7,694 nucleotides of DNA. Source: Anaerolineaceae bacterium. Its GTDB lineage: Bacteria > Chloroflexota > Anaerolineae > Anaerolineales > Villigracilaceae. Numbering within the stretch: position 1 is the first letter of the stretch; every line of letters begins with the position of its first letter. A program made the position numbers and the translations under genes. This document shows, piece after piece, positions 6,902 through 7,694 of the stretch. The notes under the pieces were generated by a model that was given only the letters and a program-made list of their open reading frames with translations, was not told where the DNA came from and made no database searches. Location: NCBI GenBank assembly GCA_022181005.1, contig BQMV01000149.1, forward strand, positions 1 through 7,694, written 5' to 3'.

Positions 6902-6993
6902 ACAAGCGTTTCAGAAAAGACGCTGCAACCGGCGTAAGATTCCCCGCCCGCTCGCTCGTCAGACTCTAAAATATCCAACATAATTATTCATAC

Positions 6994-6998
6994 GGAGG
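6994..6998 (+). promoter_or_regulatory. Ribosome binding site of the P5C dehydrogenase gene
   Basis: GGAGG at 6994-6998 lies 4 nt before ATG 7003. The sequence is strong though the spacer is short, and it supports this start over the next in-frame ATG at 7033. Confidence 0.75.
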
Positions 6999-7002
6999 AA
7001 AA

Positions 7003-7694
7003 ATGGCTGGTTTCAAGCTTACCTACGGCACGATGTTCAATCCGCCCGAAGCTTTGCACAAAGGATTCGATAAAGCGGTGGCAACGCTCAAACAGAATTT
7101 CGGCAAAGAATACGGGATGTTCATTGACGGCAAAGACGTATTCGCCGACGAGAAATTCGACGATCGCTCCCCCGTCAATACCAACTGGATACTGGCGCGC
7201 ATGCAAAAAGGGAATGAGAATCATTCGCGCATGGCGATCGAAGCGGCGCAGAAAGCCTTCCCTGCGTGGAGTCATACGCCGTGGAAGCGGCGCGTTCAGT
7301 TAGTCCGCAAAGCCTCAGCGCTGATCGAAAAGCGCATCTTCGAACTCGGAGCGGCGATGGCGCTCGAAGTCGGCAAGAATCGCATGGAATCGCTTGGCGA
7401 CGTGCAAGAGACCGCCGATTTAATGTATTGGTCTGCGCAAATGATGGAGGAGAACCACGGTTTCATCAAGCCAATGGGCAAAGATCCGCTCGCCGGCTAC
7501 GACGCGACCAACATCTCGGCGCTTCGCCCGTACGGCGTTTGGCTCGTTATTTCGCCGTTCAACTTCCCCTTCGCGCTCACCGGCGGACCGGTCGGCGCGG
7601 CGCTCGTAGCGGGCAACACCGTCGTTATTAAGCCTGCGTCGGACACGGCGTGGATCGTTCGTCTCTTTATAGAATGCCTGCGTGATGCAGGCTT
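7003..7694 (+). CDS. pruA: 1-pyrroline-5-carboxylate (L-glutamate gamma-semialdehyde) dehydrogenase, 3' end outside window
   Basis: The reading frame is open from ATG 7003 to the window edge, giving the first 230 of about 515-520 expected residues. The family enzyme oxidises glutamate gamma-semialdehyde (open form of P5C) to glutamate with NAD+, the last step of proline and ornithine/arginine catabolism. The RocA/PruA pattern is strong: DDRSPVNTNWILARMQKG (53-70), AAQKAFPAWSHTPWKRRVQL (81-100), LEVGKNRMESLGDVQETADL (121-140), RPYGVWLVISPFNFPFALTG (175-194) and GAALVAGNTVVIKPASDT (198-215). Asn187 in SPFNFP is the expected oxyanion-hole residue, and Lys210 in VIKPAS contacts the NAD ribose in this superfamily. 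The catalytic Glu and Cys lie beyond the edge, so activity cannot be confirmed here. It is a stand-alone dehydrogenase at the N-terminus, with no PutA proline dehydrogenase domain ahead of it. The symbol rocA would fit equally well. Confidence 0.93.
   Translation, partial: MAGFKLTYGTMFNPPEALHKGFDKAVATLKQNFGKEYGMFIDGKDVFADEKFDDRSPVNTNWILARMQKGNENHSRMAIEAAQKAFPAWSHTPWKRRVQLVRKASALIEKRIFELGAAMALEVGKNRMESLGDVQETADLMYWSAQMMEENHGFIKPMGKDPLAGYDATNISALRPYGVWLVISPFNFPFALTGGPVGAALVAGNTVVIKPASDTAWIVRLFIECLRDAG

Noticed and set aside
6755..6990. A vitamin riboswitch (TPP, FMN, cobalamin, preQ1) in the leader of the ECF operon
   Set aside because: The distance from the likely start site to the leader ORF is only about 26 nt. 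I saw none of the conserved riboswitch cores in the minus-strand divergent region. Only an Infernal/Rfam search would exclude one fully.
7266..7631. 121-residue plus-strand open frame inside the P5C dehydrogenase gene
   Set aside because: It is Arg-rich, entirely inside a strongly conserved dehydrogenase frame and has no domain.

Overview
The window looks like ordinary chromosomal DNA of a free-living bacterium with moderate GC content. The best guess is an Anaerolineae-type member of the Chloroflexota. That guess rests on overall protein character (a DUF1684 protein, and an ECF transporter with both ATPases fused and a long S component) and on TATAAT-type promoters; it is an inference that a BLAST search would settle. 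There is no sign of an integron, phage, IS element or CRISPR array.

Layout. At the left edge (2-136, +) is the C-terminal tail of a protein, tentatively an FAD-dependent oxidoreductase. A good sigma-70-type promoter (163-191) then drives acs (226-2124, +), a complete AMP-forming acetyl-CoA synthetase with every key residue in place. A perfect TATAAT at 2205-2210 precedes a DUF1684 protein (2249-3100, +). Between that box and the gene lies a possible 11-codon micro-ORF whose stop overlaps the gene's start.

From 6754 down to 3103 the minus strand carries one operon: a candidate 25-codon leader ORF (6677-6754), a fused double ATPase (5061-6680), a long membrane S component (4063-5004), an EcfT-type transmembrane coupling protein (3157-4014) and a clear intrinsic terminator (3103-3131). 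Together the three large proteins form a complete group I (dedicated) ECF importer in the order A2-S-T, laid out like YkoD/E/C. Its substrate cannot be read from the sequence. The leader ORF, the missing Shine-Dalgarno and in-frame arrangement at the S/T junction, and a perfect 11-bp palindrome there suggest that translation inside the operon is tuned by RNA structure and coupling.

The 248-bp divergent region (6755-7002) holds the ECF promoter, a dyad around it, and a strong TTGACG-17-TATACT promoter. The latter reads right into a 1-pyrroline-5-carboxylate dehydrogenase gene (7003 onward), cut off by the window edge after 230 codons.

Functionally, acs (acetate to acetyl-CoA) and the P5C dehydrogenase (proline/ornithine carbon to glutamate) are central carbon and nitrogen metabolism. 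The ECF operon is micronutrient uptake. Nothing links the three units beyond adjacency. The more unusual material is in the regulatory and junction sequences of the ECF operon and in its orphan S component, not in a new multi-gene system.
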